Source: Hypsibius dujardini (taxonomy: Eukaryota; Tardigrada; Eutardigrada; Parachela; Hypsibiidae). Taken from it: a DNA stretch of 26,593 nt. Positions 9,624 to 19,401 of the stretch are shown here, one piece after another. The DNA is taken from the NCBI GenBank assembly GCA_001579985.1, contig LRSR01002474.1, positions 1 to 26,593 on the forward strand, in the 5' to 3' direction. Under the pieces are notes generated by a model. The model did not search any database, was not told the DNA's origin, and worked only from the letters and a program-made list of their open reading frames with translations. Position 1 is the first letter of the stretch. Each line of letters opens with the position of its first letter. The position numbers were made by a program, and so were the translations under genes.

Positions 9624-12600
9624 TCAGGAGTGGGATTTTCGATCATGTCGGATTGAGGCCTGCTGGCGTTTTTGGGTGTTAATGAAGTACTGCAGGAGAT
9701 CGGCGAAGAAAGCTTTCTCTGCGGCCACCATGTCGGATGGGGGAACGCTTTGGCCTTGGCTGACTCGTTGCAGGAGGGGTACGCAATCTAGTCTGCGGCG
9801 GAGGTTCTCGAAGGCCTCACTCTGCGGTAGGAGCATCAACAGCCCGTAAAGCGTCCGGACGAGGTAGGCGTTGGTTTCCGGGTCCAGAAGCTGCATTCGA
9901 AGATCTGTAATGCCAAAATATATTTATGGATCCTTTCATTCATCTGCATACCCAATTGATCACGAGTATGTCTAAACCTCTCTGTCTGTCGATGTCTGTC
10001 TATCTGCATGCCTGCATATCGGTCGGTCTGTTTGTCTTACTGCATGACTGTCTGCCCTACCTACATGATTGTCTGTCCCTGTCTGTCGATGTCTATCTGC
10101 TTGCCTGCCTATGGGTCCGTCCGTCGGTCCGTGTCTGTTTGTCTGACTGCATGACTGTCTGCCCTACCTACATGACTGTCTGTCTGCTGTCCAATCTTTC
10201 AGACGGACGGTCTGGTTGATTCTGACTGCACTTACGAGTGAAAATTGGGGACTCGATGAGCTGCACCAGTTTGTCGATTTCAGCAAGGTGCTCCACCGTT
10301 ACGTCCAAGTCCGCAATCACTCCCAACAGATCACTGGCATGCTGGTACTGCTGTGCCAGCAAACAGAGAGACACCGTCGCTACCGAGTTGTGCGCCCAAC
10401 AGCGATACAGTTTGGTAAAGACATGTCCCTGCTGCAGCGTGCGGTCGAATTTCCTTAGCGACGCTCGCAGCTCAAAAAGCTCCGACGCCGTTAAAAGGAT
10501 TGCGCTCAGTGCTTCCACCATGGCGGATGCGAAGACGGGATCGGTTTCGTCTACCAAGATGTCCGCTACCACGCTGTAAATTTCCTCTGCGCTCAACAGC
10601 AGACACAGCTGCCGGATCATGAAATGACCTCGGTCGTCCAGGATTTGTCGGTCCTTCTTGAAGAGGGTCAGGAGATCGCGGATGAAGCGCCGGAAATAGC
10701 TTCCTTGAATCTTGTGGTCTTCCTGTGCGGAGTTATGCAGCAGCTTGAATTCTGCAAGATAAAACGTTAGCGCTGGGAAAAAGAGAGACAGCCAGGCAGC
10801 CAGACAGACAAAGACAGACACACAAGCTAATAAGCAAACAGACAGACAGACAGACAGGCAGGCAGACAGGCAGACAGACAGACAGACAGACAGACAGAAA
10901 GACAGACAGACAGACGGACAAACAGACAGACAAACAGGCAAGCAGACAGGCAGACAGACGGACACACAGATAGAAAAACAGGAAAATAAACACAGAAGCA
11001 AGCAAAGAGAAAATCCTTCAGACAAAACCGCCATAACCAAAAGCTTACGATCTGAAACGGATCGGATCTCGGCAAAGTCTTCCAGCGCAGCCATGATCAC
11101 TTCATCTGAGTCATCTTCCAACGCCTTCAGAACAGCCGGAAATAGCTTTTCAATCGACTTGAACGTTCGCCTATGAACAGAAAATTTCATTATTACATTC
11201 AACACCTAATTAGCAAGAGCTTCATACCGCGGAATCTGGTCAAGAAGACTGTAAACCCATCTCAAAGCAGCCAAGCGGGTGGGAATACTGCTGTGGGTCA
11301 TATTGTCGATCAGCACCTGAACGATCGATTCCAAATCCAGAGTCAGTATACTGCAAACAAGAAATCCGTCACTAAAGTGGCTGATCTCAACGCCGCATAA
11401 AAAAGATAATGCAACTGGCGCACTCATCGGTCGCTTCCTGTGGCGCTTCACTTTCCGCGGGAATAATTTTAACCAATTCCTGGTTGACCTGTCTCGCGTT
11501 TTCTCGAATGTCTGAAAGAACAACCAAACCAACAGGCCTTGAATAGAACCGACGCTTTCGTGCTCGAAAGTCATGCATACTTTTCCTGGACTCGCTTTCT
11601 AGGGACAGACACGGGAGGATGGCGACCAGCAAGCCAGACGTGAACGGCAACATCTTCGGCCCCGCGAGTTTGATAAACTGCTTGATCCACAACACGGCCG
11701 TAAATTGGACAAGTTCATCTGGAATGAGAAGGAAATAAGAACTACGAACTGATCCGAAACGAACGAGCAGCGAGACGCACCAGGTGATTGGGAATGAGTA
11801 ATCAGGATATTGACCATTGCAGGATAGTCAACCGTTCCAGGCCTGTTAACAATCCCGTGGAGAAATTCTCCCAAGACGCTTTCACATCTGAAAGGCCATA
11901 AAATAGACGGTGAAATTTACCACCGGACACAGTACCACGATGAATCATGCAGGAAGTAACTGAATCCGTACGCTTTTCTTATCTCCAGCCGAGGATCACT
12001 CAATATGACAAACAGTCCGTCGAGGATTTCCGGGAGGAAATGGAGGATATCAATTTCCGGTACGCTGTCGAGTACGGCGATCTACGAGACGTCACATCCA
12101 CAAAGATCAGGGGCATGAAGGCGTATGTGTGAAGCCAAAATATTCGGTTATACCCATGATACGAGAAACTGTCGCACAAAAGGATTCCGCGCGTAGATTC
12201 GTTCTCGCAGGAGTGGGACAAAAGTTTCCAAATTGAAGGATTTACTCTCAATGACGACGTCCTTTACAAGACGGTCCAATAATTCAGCTCCGTTTTTGGT
12301 GTTGGTATCCGAATCAGCGCATAACTGCATGCAGAGAAAAAGAATATGAGATGCAGTTTCAATTCAATCAACCAATCAATCAATCAACCGATCAATCAAT
12401 CAACCGATCAATCAACTCAACCAATCAATCAATCAACCATATCAATCAACCAATTAATCGATCAATTCAACCAATCAATCGAACCATCGAAGCGGTTTTT
12501 AGATTGAGAGATCCCAAACAACAAACATGCCGAACAATCTTGCCACACCTTACTGAGAACATCAAATACTTCCGAGAAGTACGGCATCGCGGCGTCTCTG

Positions 12601-13340
12601 GCCACTTTAACGACATTGTAGAGTGCCTCGCAGGCGAAATATCGTATCCTACTATCGGAATCGTTAAAGCCTGGACGGAAAAACCGAGAGTATTTATCCA
12701 CCACCAAGTGAAAAAGTTTCTGTCTGAGGCTGTTAGGACGAATTATTTAAACTCACACGATAGAACCGGCTGGATGATTTGCGGAATATAACTTCGGATT
12801 TGCTTCCCCAGCGCAATGGATGCGGCAGCTAATCCAATAAGGCCTCCTTTGCGGTAGTTGCTGTTGTCGGAAAGGGTGAGATCTTGAGCCAGCACCTTGA
12901 TCAGCTTCTGAATCATGGCCGTATTGCCATTTAACACGTAATCTTTCATCATTCTAAAAGAACAAACGGCAAAACAGACAATTTATTAAATGAATCAATA
13001 CATCAATCAATCGAGCTTTCGTCCACAGCAAGCAGTGACTGCCTTTCTATTCAATACATCAATCAAGCTATAACATACGCAGGCAACCGAACCAATGCCA
13101 TCCGACAACCAATCAACCAACCAAGCGACAGTTCCATCCTTCAACATGGTAAAAAATTCCCCATTAAATTTGCCGAATACGAAATCTGCAATTCTGTAGG
13201 GAAGACGCATTGAAAAAACCATCATTTAATCAAGCATACCGTTCTACCTCCAACGCAGCGGTCTTGCGCTTTTCGTAGATTTTCTCCGTGAGGAGGCGTA
13301 GCAGGTTCTGATTCAGCGGATGGAGGTCTTGATCGGTCAT
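9624..13340 (-). CDS. VAC14: VAC14, scaffold of the PIKfyve (FAB1) phosphoinositide kinase complex
   Basis: HEAT-repeat scaffold that assembles PIKfyve with its phosphatase FIG4 on endosomes to control PI(3,5)P2. Exons in coding order: 13240-13340, 12757-12953, 12549-12670, 12154-12324, 11972-12081, 11781-11887, 11581-11718, 11424-11511, 11228-11350, 11049-11170, 10236-10751, 9624-9904; all phases fit and give 691 aa against 782 in human. Landmarks: [18 protein letters not shown] at the N-terminus, [67 protein letters not shown], the large exon 11 with [20 protein letters not shown] and [16 protein letters not shown], then [16 protein letters not shown] near the C-terminus. The low-complexity insert that separates the two halves in human is mostly absent, which accounts for much of the length difference. 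The exon 8 donor (GTGCGC) is weak but is needed for phase. The C-terminus ends soon after the conserved LLQYF helix. Confidence 0.95.
9972..10205. repeat. CTGT array in VAC14 intron 11
   Basis: Degenerate CTGT units, including a duplicated block with GACTGTCTGCCCTACC near 10043 and 10154, within intron 11 (9905-10235). On the coding strand it reads CAGA. Confidence 0.85.
10785..10978. repeat. CAGA array in VAC14 intron 10
   Basis: CAGA units on the top strand within intron 10 (10752-11048). On the coding strand it reads CTGT, complementary to the array in intron 11, so exon 11 (516 nt) is bracketed by pairable repeats. Confidence 0.9.
12358..12485. repeat. (CAAT)n-type repeat in VAC14 intron 3
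   Basis: Repeated CAATCAAT and CAACCAAT units in intron 3 (12325-12548). This second tetranucleotide family recurs in intron 1 of VAC14, in gene 14055-16134, and near 8590 and 18415. Confidence 0.85.
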
Positions 13341-14054
13341 TTTTAAACACTTGTGGGGATCTTTAGAAATTCAAATTTCCTAACCGATTTTTTCTATACA
13401 ACAATTTTCCCAATCAAAACTCACGATCCATCCAGGTTTAAACATTAAACAGATCCCGCGATAAATTTTGCGAGGTTTTGGACTTCGTAAAAATTCAGAA
13501 AGACGCGTCAGCTGTTTTGTTGAAACAGCGTGAGGGAAAAGGGTGTGGCCAATAATGGGCAACTTCCAGGGGTTCAGCATTGGCTCCAGTTGCTTTGTCC
13601 ATTTATTTTACATTAATTGCATATAGATCATGATAACAGCTCATTTGACAGAAATTATTTTCGCAGAGACGAATCGGAAACTTGGGAACAACCTGGAAAA
13701 GGCGAAAATCGAAGCAGGAGTTTCTGCCTGCTTGTGCAGGGGAAAGGGGCCCAATAGCCCACCCCTCCATTGCATCCAGGGGGAAGGGGCCCAAGAGCAA
13801 CTGCCCACCCCTCCATTGCATCCAGGGGGAAGGGGCCCAAGAGCAACTGCCTACCCTCCATTGCATGCAGGGGGAAGGGGCCCAAGAGCAACTGCCCACC
13901 CCTCCATTGCATCCAGGGGGGGGGGCACGCTGAGGAAACACACAGCTGGATGGGAACAATTTTTTCAAAACTTATTGGCATTCTGCTGCTCTTTTTGTGA
14001 AACTGATATTGTGTAAGCGATTTCGATCTAGGTAGACAAAAAAATTCGGTAATC
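13341..14054. other. Divergent intergenic region between VAC14 and the acidic-protein gene
   Basis: About 710 bp separate two divergent start codons, so it probably holds both promoters. The only clear structure is the GC-rich minisatellite at 13738-13927. Open frames on both strands here follow from that repeat. I see no TATA box that I would defend. Confidence 0.6.
13738..13927. repeat. GC-rich minisatellite, about 46-bp unit, four copies
   Basis: The unit contains GGGGGAAGGGGCCCAAGAGC followed by AACTGCCCACCCCTCCATTG and CATCCA. Copies start at about 13738, 13781, 13827 and 13872. The first is shorter, and the last runs into a G-run at 13916-13925. The G- and C-rich blocks could form G-quadruplex or hairpin structures. 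It lies about 130 bp upstream of the + strand gene start. Confidence 0.88.
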
Positions 14055-15663
14055 ATGGTTGAAAAGGAAGAACGTCTGAAAGCGGATGACAACAATGACG
14101 ACGACGACGACGAGTCGGATTTCATCGAACTCTGCCCCGACACCTCGGAATTCGCGGAGGATGAATCTCTGGTGAGTGGAGAAAGTTTTAGCAATGAAAG
14201 ATGGCCGGAGATTTGATTGTTGTGTCGCTTCGTCAGGTGAAAGAAATCACTGCCAATCTCAACGCTGCGGAAACTCAAGGCTCTTCCTCGCTGCCAGCGA
14301 CGACGGGTCGCACCACCGCTATTCGCTCCTCTGTGATGCCCGCCTCAGCGAGTGATAATTCAAGTGATGAATCTGAAGACGAGGGTGCAGGTCGGAGCCG
14401 GCGGTCGCGACTGCGTGGACGTGACGCTGAACAGAAAGGAGTGGCTGAGAGTGCACTTGGTGAGTCAAGCGTCGATTGCGTGATTGGACGTAGAACTTGC
14501 TGTGCTTCGGTTGTTAACTGAATTGACAATTGCGGCATCTCTGAGGGAATAAGTTTAGTTTGCAGTTTTAACTTTATACCGTCGGTTTAGACTCCACTGA
14601 ATAATGATTGAGACGGGATTGAGAGAATCGGCCTGCCCTAGTGCGAGTTGTGAATATTAGTACTCTAGGTTTGTCGATTGATTGCTTGATTGATCGATTG
14701 ATTGATTGATTGCTTGATTGATTGATTGATTGCCTAATTGATTGCCTAATTGATTGTTAGCTTGGTTGATCGATTGATTAAGTAAAGAGGTGGACTCTTG
14801 ATAGCTTTTTCTACCGATTCGGTTTTTATGCCTTCGTTATCGAAGAAACAGGAAGTTTTGGTCGTTTCTAGGCGGGGACACAGAATCGTTGGACGAGACA
14901 AAAGCCGTGGCATCCAGCACGAAAAAACGCCCAGCTCCTTCGGATGTGAACATCAAGCCCAACGCAATCCATATTAACAAACACTTTCGCGGCACCGTCC
15001 AGGCCCTGCCAGGAAGTAAGTGAAATGTGTCCAGTCAAATCCCATCCTTTTTGCGGGAGAAACGCCGAACAGACATTAGAGGGAGAGGCACACGTGATAT
15101 TTTTTCCTCATTGCGCATTAAGTTTTTCGTTCCCACGCTCTCTTGCTTTATCTTATCAGATCACGCCTTACCTTATCACGCCTTATTCACCTAATGCCGT
15201 GTGTCGTCTCGTTTTTTTGTCAGCTTGTTTAGCCTGGGACGCAGGACAAATGAACGGCCTACTCGGGCGACAACCTCCGCCGTCCTCCCTGACGGGAAGA
15301 ATGGCTCCGCCGTCCTCCCTGACGGGAAGAGTGGCTCCGCCGCCGTTTTCTGGATTTAACCCACAGTTTCGCACTCCATTCCGTGGTACATGCAGTATTT
15401 TGACCGTTTAGAAAAGAAAATTTTACCATTTTAGCGTAGTACGGTGAGGGCTGCATGTGTTCTCCAAAAAACCTTTTATTTAATTTTTGTAATTGATTTC
15501 GTAATCGTATTATCAAATTAGTATTTTTATTTTTCTCTTCTAATGAGTAATAGGTCTTAATCCTGGAAATTTTCATGGTTCACCCATTCACGCCGGAGTT
15601 CCTTTTCTCGCAGGTATTTGGCCCATGAAGATTTTGACTGTCTGTCTGTCTCTGTCTGGCTGG

Positions 15664-15708
<45 letters not shown>

Positions 15709-16134
15709 GACTGTGTCTGTCTGTCTGTTTGTCTGTCTGCCTGGCTGGGTGCCTGGGTGTCTGTCTGTCAATCTGACTGTCTGTCTGTGTGACTGTTAGA
15801 GAGTTTGTTTATCTGGCTGCCTGCCTGTCTAGGTCTCTGTTTATCTGTCTGTCTGACTGCCTACCTGGCTTCATGTCCGCATCTGAATGTTTATATTGAT
15901 TGGACATGCTAACCCTTTCTCCTTTACGTTGCAGTGCCACCCTTTAGACCCGTCCCGCAGTTCAATCCCATGCAAGCTGCCGCTCAGATACTGCAAGAAA
16001 GATTTCTCGGTGCGGGGGCATTCGGCGGTCTCCCGGCAGCCGGTGGACCGATGATGCGTGCAGCTCAACCGACCGCTCGCGGTCGACCGTATTTTTTAGC
16101 GAAGCCTAATCAGCATCGGCCTCCTAATTTTTGA
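14055..16134 (+). CDS. Acidic, proline-rich protein of unknown family
   Basis: Exons 14055-14171, 14237-14459, 14872-15015, 15224-15385 and 15935-16134 join in frame to 281 aa. The N-terminus is strongly acidic (DNNDDDDDESDFIEL), followed by Ser/Asp/Glu and Arg/Ser stretches (SSDESEDEGAGRSRRSRLRG). Next comes a conserved-looking motif NAIHINKHFRGTVQALPG in exon 3, a Pro-rich block with a ten-residue duplication (PPSSLTGR twice) in exon 4, and a C-terminus with FNPMQAAAQILQERFLG and NQHRPPNF. The composition suggests a nuclear or RNA-associated protein. The INxHFRG-like motif recalls RBM33-type proteins from memory, which is only an impression. Exon 4 has two in-frame acceptors (15221-15223 and 15230-15232), differing by three codons. 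No folded domain or membrane segment is visible. Confidence 0.75.
14672..14785. repeat. (GATT)n repeat in intron 2 of the acidic-protein gene
   Basis: GATTGATTGATT-type units with GATTGCTT and GATTGCCTAATT variants, within intron 2 (14460-14871). Confidence 0.9.
15640..15870. repeat. CTGT array in intron 4 of the acidic-protein gene
   Basis: CTGT units with CTGG and CTGC variants within intron 4 (15386-15934), with CTGT on the sense strand. Confidence 0.9.
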
Positions 16135-16400
16135 GCTTCTGTTTTTTTTGTACAAGAACGGGACGGGTGATCGGGGTAAATTTGTTTAAACAATAACTAT
16201 TAACTCGCGATTGTTCGTATTGGTTCTGGCAGCAATTTTTGTCTGATTTTCGTTATTAAGTTAACTATTTCGATTTCCAGCACTGTATTGTTATGATAAA
16301 GCACTGCTTGGGTTTGCGGGAGAAGTTAGTGACTGTGTTGTGTCTGAAACGTTTCCCTCTAGACGTTCTTGACATGTCACTGAAAAGAAAAGGCATTGAG

Positions 16401-16581
16401 TACCAAGCAAACGCTCTGGGTTGAATCACTACATGGGTTGAATCAGTCAGGTGGCGGAGGGCGCCACGAGTGTAAATTGTAAAGAACACTCATTCAGCAA
16501 TACACACACCGCCTGCAGCGCCCTCCGCCACCCGACGGATTCAACCCATGTAGTGATTCAACCCAGAGCGTTTGCCTGGTA
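16401..16581. mobile_element. 181-bp foldback element with about 64-bp arms, TA boundaries
   Basis: The left arm 16401-16464 (TACCAAGCAAACGCTCTGGG onward) is mirrored by 16518-16581 with about four mismatches, separated by a 53-bp centre. Each arm contains GGGTTGAATCA twice and ends inward in GGCGGAGGGCGC. The element starts and ends with TA, has no coding capacity, and fits a TA-targeting MITE. An RNA read through it would form a long hairpin. Confidence 0.85.
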
Positions 16582-16696
16582 CTAGTAACATGTTGAAATA
16601 CAAAATTTACTTCTACGCGCGGCTTATTAGAACGAAACGGCGCGAACATTGAGGCAGCCGATCATCGTTACCGGGTAATTTTTACCGGTAGATGCC

Positions 16697-17002
16697 TATG
16701 AGGTAAGGGCTCTGGAATGGGTCACTCATACCCTGGAATGGGCCACCCTGGAATCACAACTTCCACACAATTTTTGGCTATCACCAAGGTCCTAAGCGAC
16801 AGAGAATAATCGACAACCCGGTGGAACGCGTATCAGACATCAAAAAAAGTTTTGGGAACATGTTTAAAAACGAAATGATTGGACAGTTGGAAGAAGCTCA
16901 CTATAGAGGACGCTGACTGTGCAGTGACTCATCTTTTTTTAAAAATTTGCGACAGAGCGCCCCCTGCCGCCCGGTGGCTCATTCCAGTGCCCTTACCTCG
17001 TA
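16697..17002. mobile_element. 306-bp TA-bounded inverted-repeat element
   Basis: TATGAGGTAAGGGCTCTGGA at 16697-16716 is mirrored at 16983-17002. The inverted repeat runs about 29 bp with roughly five mismatches. As in the 16401 element, the arm carries a repeated motif (CTGGAATGGG twice, at 16712 and 16733) and the other arm has a GCGCCCCCTGCCGCC block. No transposase frame is present. Flanking bases fit TA target duplication. Confidence 0.75.
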
Positions 17003-17410
17003 CTGTATAATCTGGAGGAAAGACACGGGAACAATTGTTGGCCCATCGAACGATCGCTTATTTTGCCCACCGGTGCGGTAAATTGTGCCCGTACGATTAC
17101 AGCATTACGCCTGTAATCCATCAATCAAGCATTAGATTTCCATAAAAAAATGTATTCATTACAAATTTTGATCACTCACAAAATCTGATTTTTTTCATCG
17201 AGTGCAGCTTCCTGGATGTTTCCTCCTTTACATAAACTGGACAATAAATTCTTTGTTTGAAAATGGAACAAAACAACTGCTGCAGATCGAATGGTTGATT
17301 GTTCGATTGTATGAAAATCACCCCTGCTCCGCCCTTTTGCTCATCCCCCGGACCCTCCATTACAGTCAATCTTGTCGTTGACTGTATCGCGGTATTTTCA
17401 AAGCGCTGCG

Positions 17411-17754
17411 AGCCCGCCCACCGGGGATGATGTCATTAGGCTTCCATTGGTGGTCACTTTTAGCGCACACCCCTTTCCCTTCTCTCTCTCTGAATCCCTA
17501 GTCAAATCAAACGCGTCCGTCACGTCAGCCCGCCCACCGGGGTTGCTATCATTGGGCTCCATTGGTAGTCACTTTTAGCGCACACCCTTTCCCTTCTCTC
17601 TCTCTGAATCACTAGTCAAATCAAACGCTTCCGTCACGTCAGCCCGCCCACCGGGGTTGCTGTCATTGGGCTCCATTGGTGGTCACTTTTAGCGCACACC
17701 CCTTTTCCCTTCTCTTTGTGAATCACTGGTCAAATCAAACGCCTCCGTCACGTC
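17411..17754. repeat. Three tandem copies of a 115-bp promoter-like unit
   Basis: Units start with AGCCCGCCCACCGGGG at 17411, 17527 and 17641 (spacing 116 and 114 bp). Each carries a CCCGCCC GC box, two ATTGG motifs (inverted CCAAT boxes; the first copy has one variant) about 10 bp apart, a pyrimidine tract of CTTCTCT units, and CGTCACGTC, a CRE/ATF-like half palindrome. The copies differ by scattered substitutions. It lies about 1 kb upstream of the RNA-binding protein start codon. Confidence 0.85.
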
Positions 17755-18033
17755 GTCCGACGTGTATGCACAGCACACAGCGAGAACGAGCAATCAGCGA
17801 AAGAAACAGAAAACGGAGAAAGTCAACACAACAAAATCACTTCCTCATTCACAAATGCTCTTTGTTTCTCGCTCCCTTTTCTCTTTCTCCCTTCAATCGA
17901 ACCAAAAACTACTGTTCAAAATAGTTTGTTTCGACTTCGGCGCCGGTTTGTGGGATAACGCACTTTTGCACCTTCCACGGCACGGAGATTTGCGGATTGC
18001 GGTCTCAAATTTATTTCCCGTACGTCGTACCAG

Positions 18034-18182
18034 TACTGTATTTTCGCGTTAGACAGGGACAGTCGTAGTGGAGTGGAACGTGTGCACGGCTGTGTGCACC
18101 GTACACACAGCACAAGCGCCGCGTGGCCAATTAAACGTTCCACAGCTCGTACGCTGTCCCTGTCTAACGCGAACATACAGTA
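18034..18182. mobile_element. 149-bp foldback element with 29-bp arms, TA boundaries
   Basis: The left arm TACTGTATTTTCGCGTTAGA at 18034 continuing to 18062 is mirrored at 18154-18182 with one mismatch. A second inner pairing (GTGGAACGT near 18073 with ACGTTCCAC near 18135) gives a foldback shape. It begins and ends in TA and encodes nothing. It sits between the triplicated unit and the RNA-binding protein gene. Confidence 0.75.
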
Positions 18183-18739
18183 CAAAATTTAACGCATCGA
18201 CATTATTTTCCAGACATTTGGCGGGAGAACAAGAGATTAATAATTTATTTTCATTTTCATTTTAATTTAAATTAATTTTGATACGTACGGGTAGTTTCGT
18301 CGCGAATTTTTTAATTGGTCTTATTTACTTACTTGTTTGACGGGGTTTAATTTTGATTGAATACTGTGTCACATTTTAATCCAAATCTTGCTTGCTTGGC
18401 TACTGGATCAATTGATTGATTGATTGACTGACTGACAGATTTCTTCAATAACGAGTGTTGTTTTTGTTCAACATATTTACGGTAAGTTTGTGCTTTACCC
18501 GTATCAATTTCTCACTGATTTATATATCCGCGTGAATACGGTAATGCTCGCTTGATTGATTGCACGGTTCGATTCAATTTTAAGACGGCAATTGATTAGG
18601 CCTTAATTGATTGATTGTTTGATTGATTTGGTGGAGTTTATTAATCAGTTTGTTTCCGCCCTTACGTCCTGCTATTCTGATAATAGAATAAATTTTTTTA
18701 CTTCATTTTAGGTCCTGTCGTACTCCCCGCTCTTCACTA

Positions 18740-19359
18740 ATGGAAATCTCGGAAGCCATTGTGTCGAGCCTGGTCGGTATTCCGGAAGCGCCAGAGGACG
18801 CCGCCGCCGTGCCTGCTTCCTCCGCCGACCACGGCTACAGATTGACGCAGACCGTGGAAGTATACAGCCTGGAGAATTTTTGCGACGAGGAGGACGTGAC
18901 GACGGACACGGAGACGCTGTGCGACGAGGACTCGCTGCAGGGGGCGCTGCTGGATGACTCCGGTCTGGAATTGGCCGGCTCGACGGACCCGCGATACGAA
19001 GAAGAGCCGGCCAGCTTCCGGTCACGCAGGTCGACGGATGCGGAAATGTACTCCCCGTTCCGCGATGAGGAGCTGAACATGACGTTTCACTCGTCGGGCT
19101 CCGGGGAGTCGGGCGGCAGCGAACCGAGCACCACCAATCTCATCGTCAACTACTTCCCGCAGGAACTGCCAGAGTCGGAGTTTGTGCGACTGTTCAAGGA
19201 TTATGGGCCGTTGAAGAGCTGCAAACTATTGAAGGATTCCCAGACGGGTGAGTGCGGATCTAGCCTAAGGCCAGATCTTTCAAAAGACAACGGGAGATAT
19301 ACTTTACAGTAGGCCGACAGTGAGACATGCAGTAAGCGGCAGACGGACAGACAGACAGC

Positions 19360-19401
<42 letters not shown>

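Larger units (their letters stand above)
16135..18739. other. Repeat-rich intergenic region
   Basis: About 2.6 kb separate two + strand genes. It holds foldback elements at 16401-16581, 16697-17002 and 18034-18182, the triplicated unit at 17411-17754, a small GATTACAG hairpin at 17095-17118, and ATTG simple repeats near 18412-18440 and 18603-18630. Open frames in this region are short and unsupported. An acceptor-like site (TTTTAG at 18706-18711) shortly before the ATG at 18740 suggests that a 5' exon of the RNA-binding protein gene lies in here. Confidence 0.65.

Noticed and set aside
10168-11205. A single 345-residue - strand open frame spanning VAC14 exons 10 and 11
   Set aside because: Its middle is the translated CTGT array of intron 10; consensus splice sites at 11048 and 10752 remove it and restore the VAC14 sequence.
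13603-14016. Proline/glycine-rich repeat proteins on both strands
   Set aside because: They are readings of the 46-bp minisatellite in several frames, with no splice or start support.
17095-17118. GATTACAG...CTGTAATC hairpin resembling a SINE or tRNA piece
   Set aside because: Only 8-bp arms, with no A/B box, cloverleaf or poly(A) tail around it.
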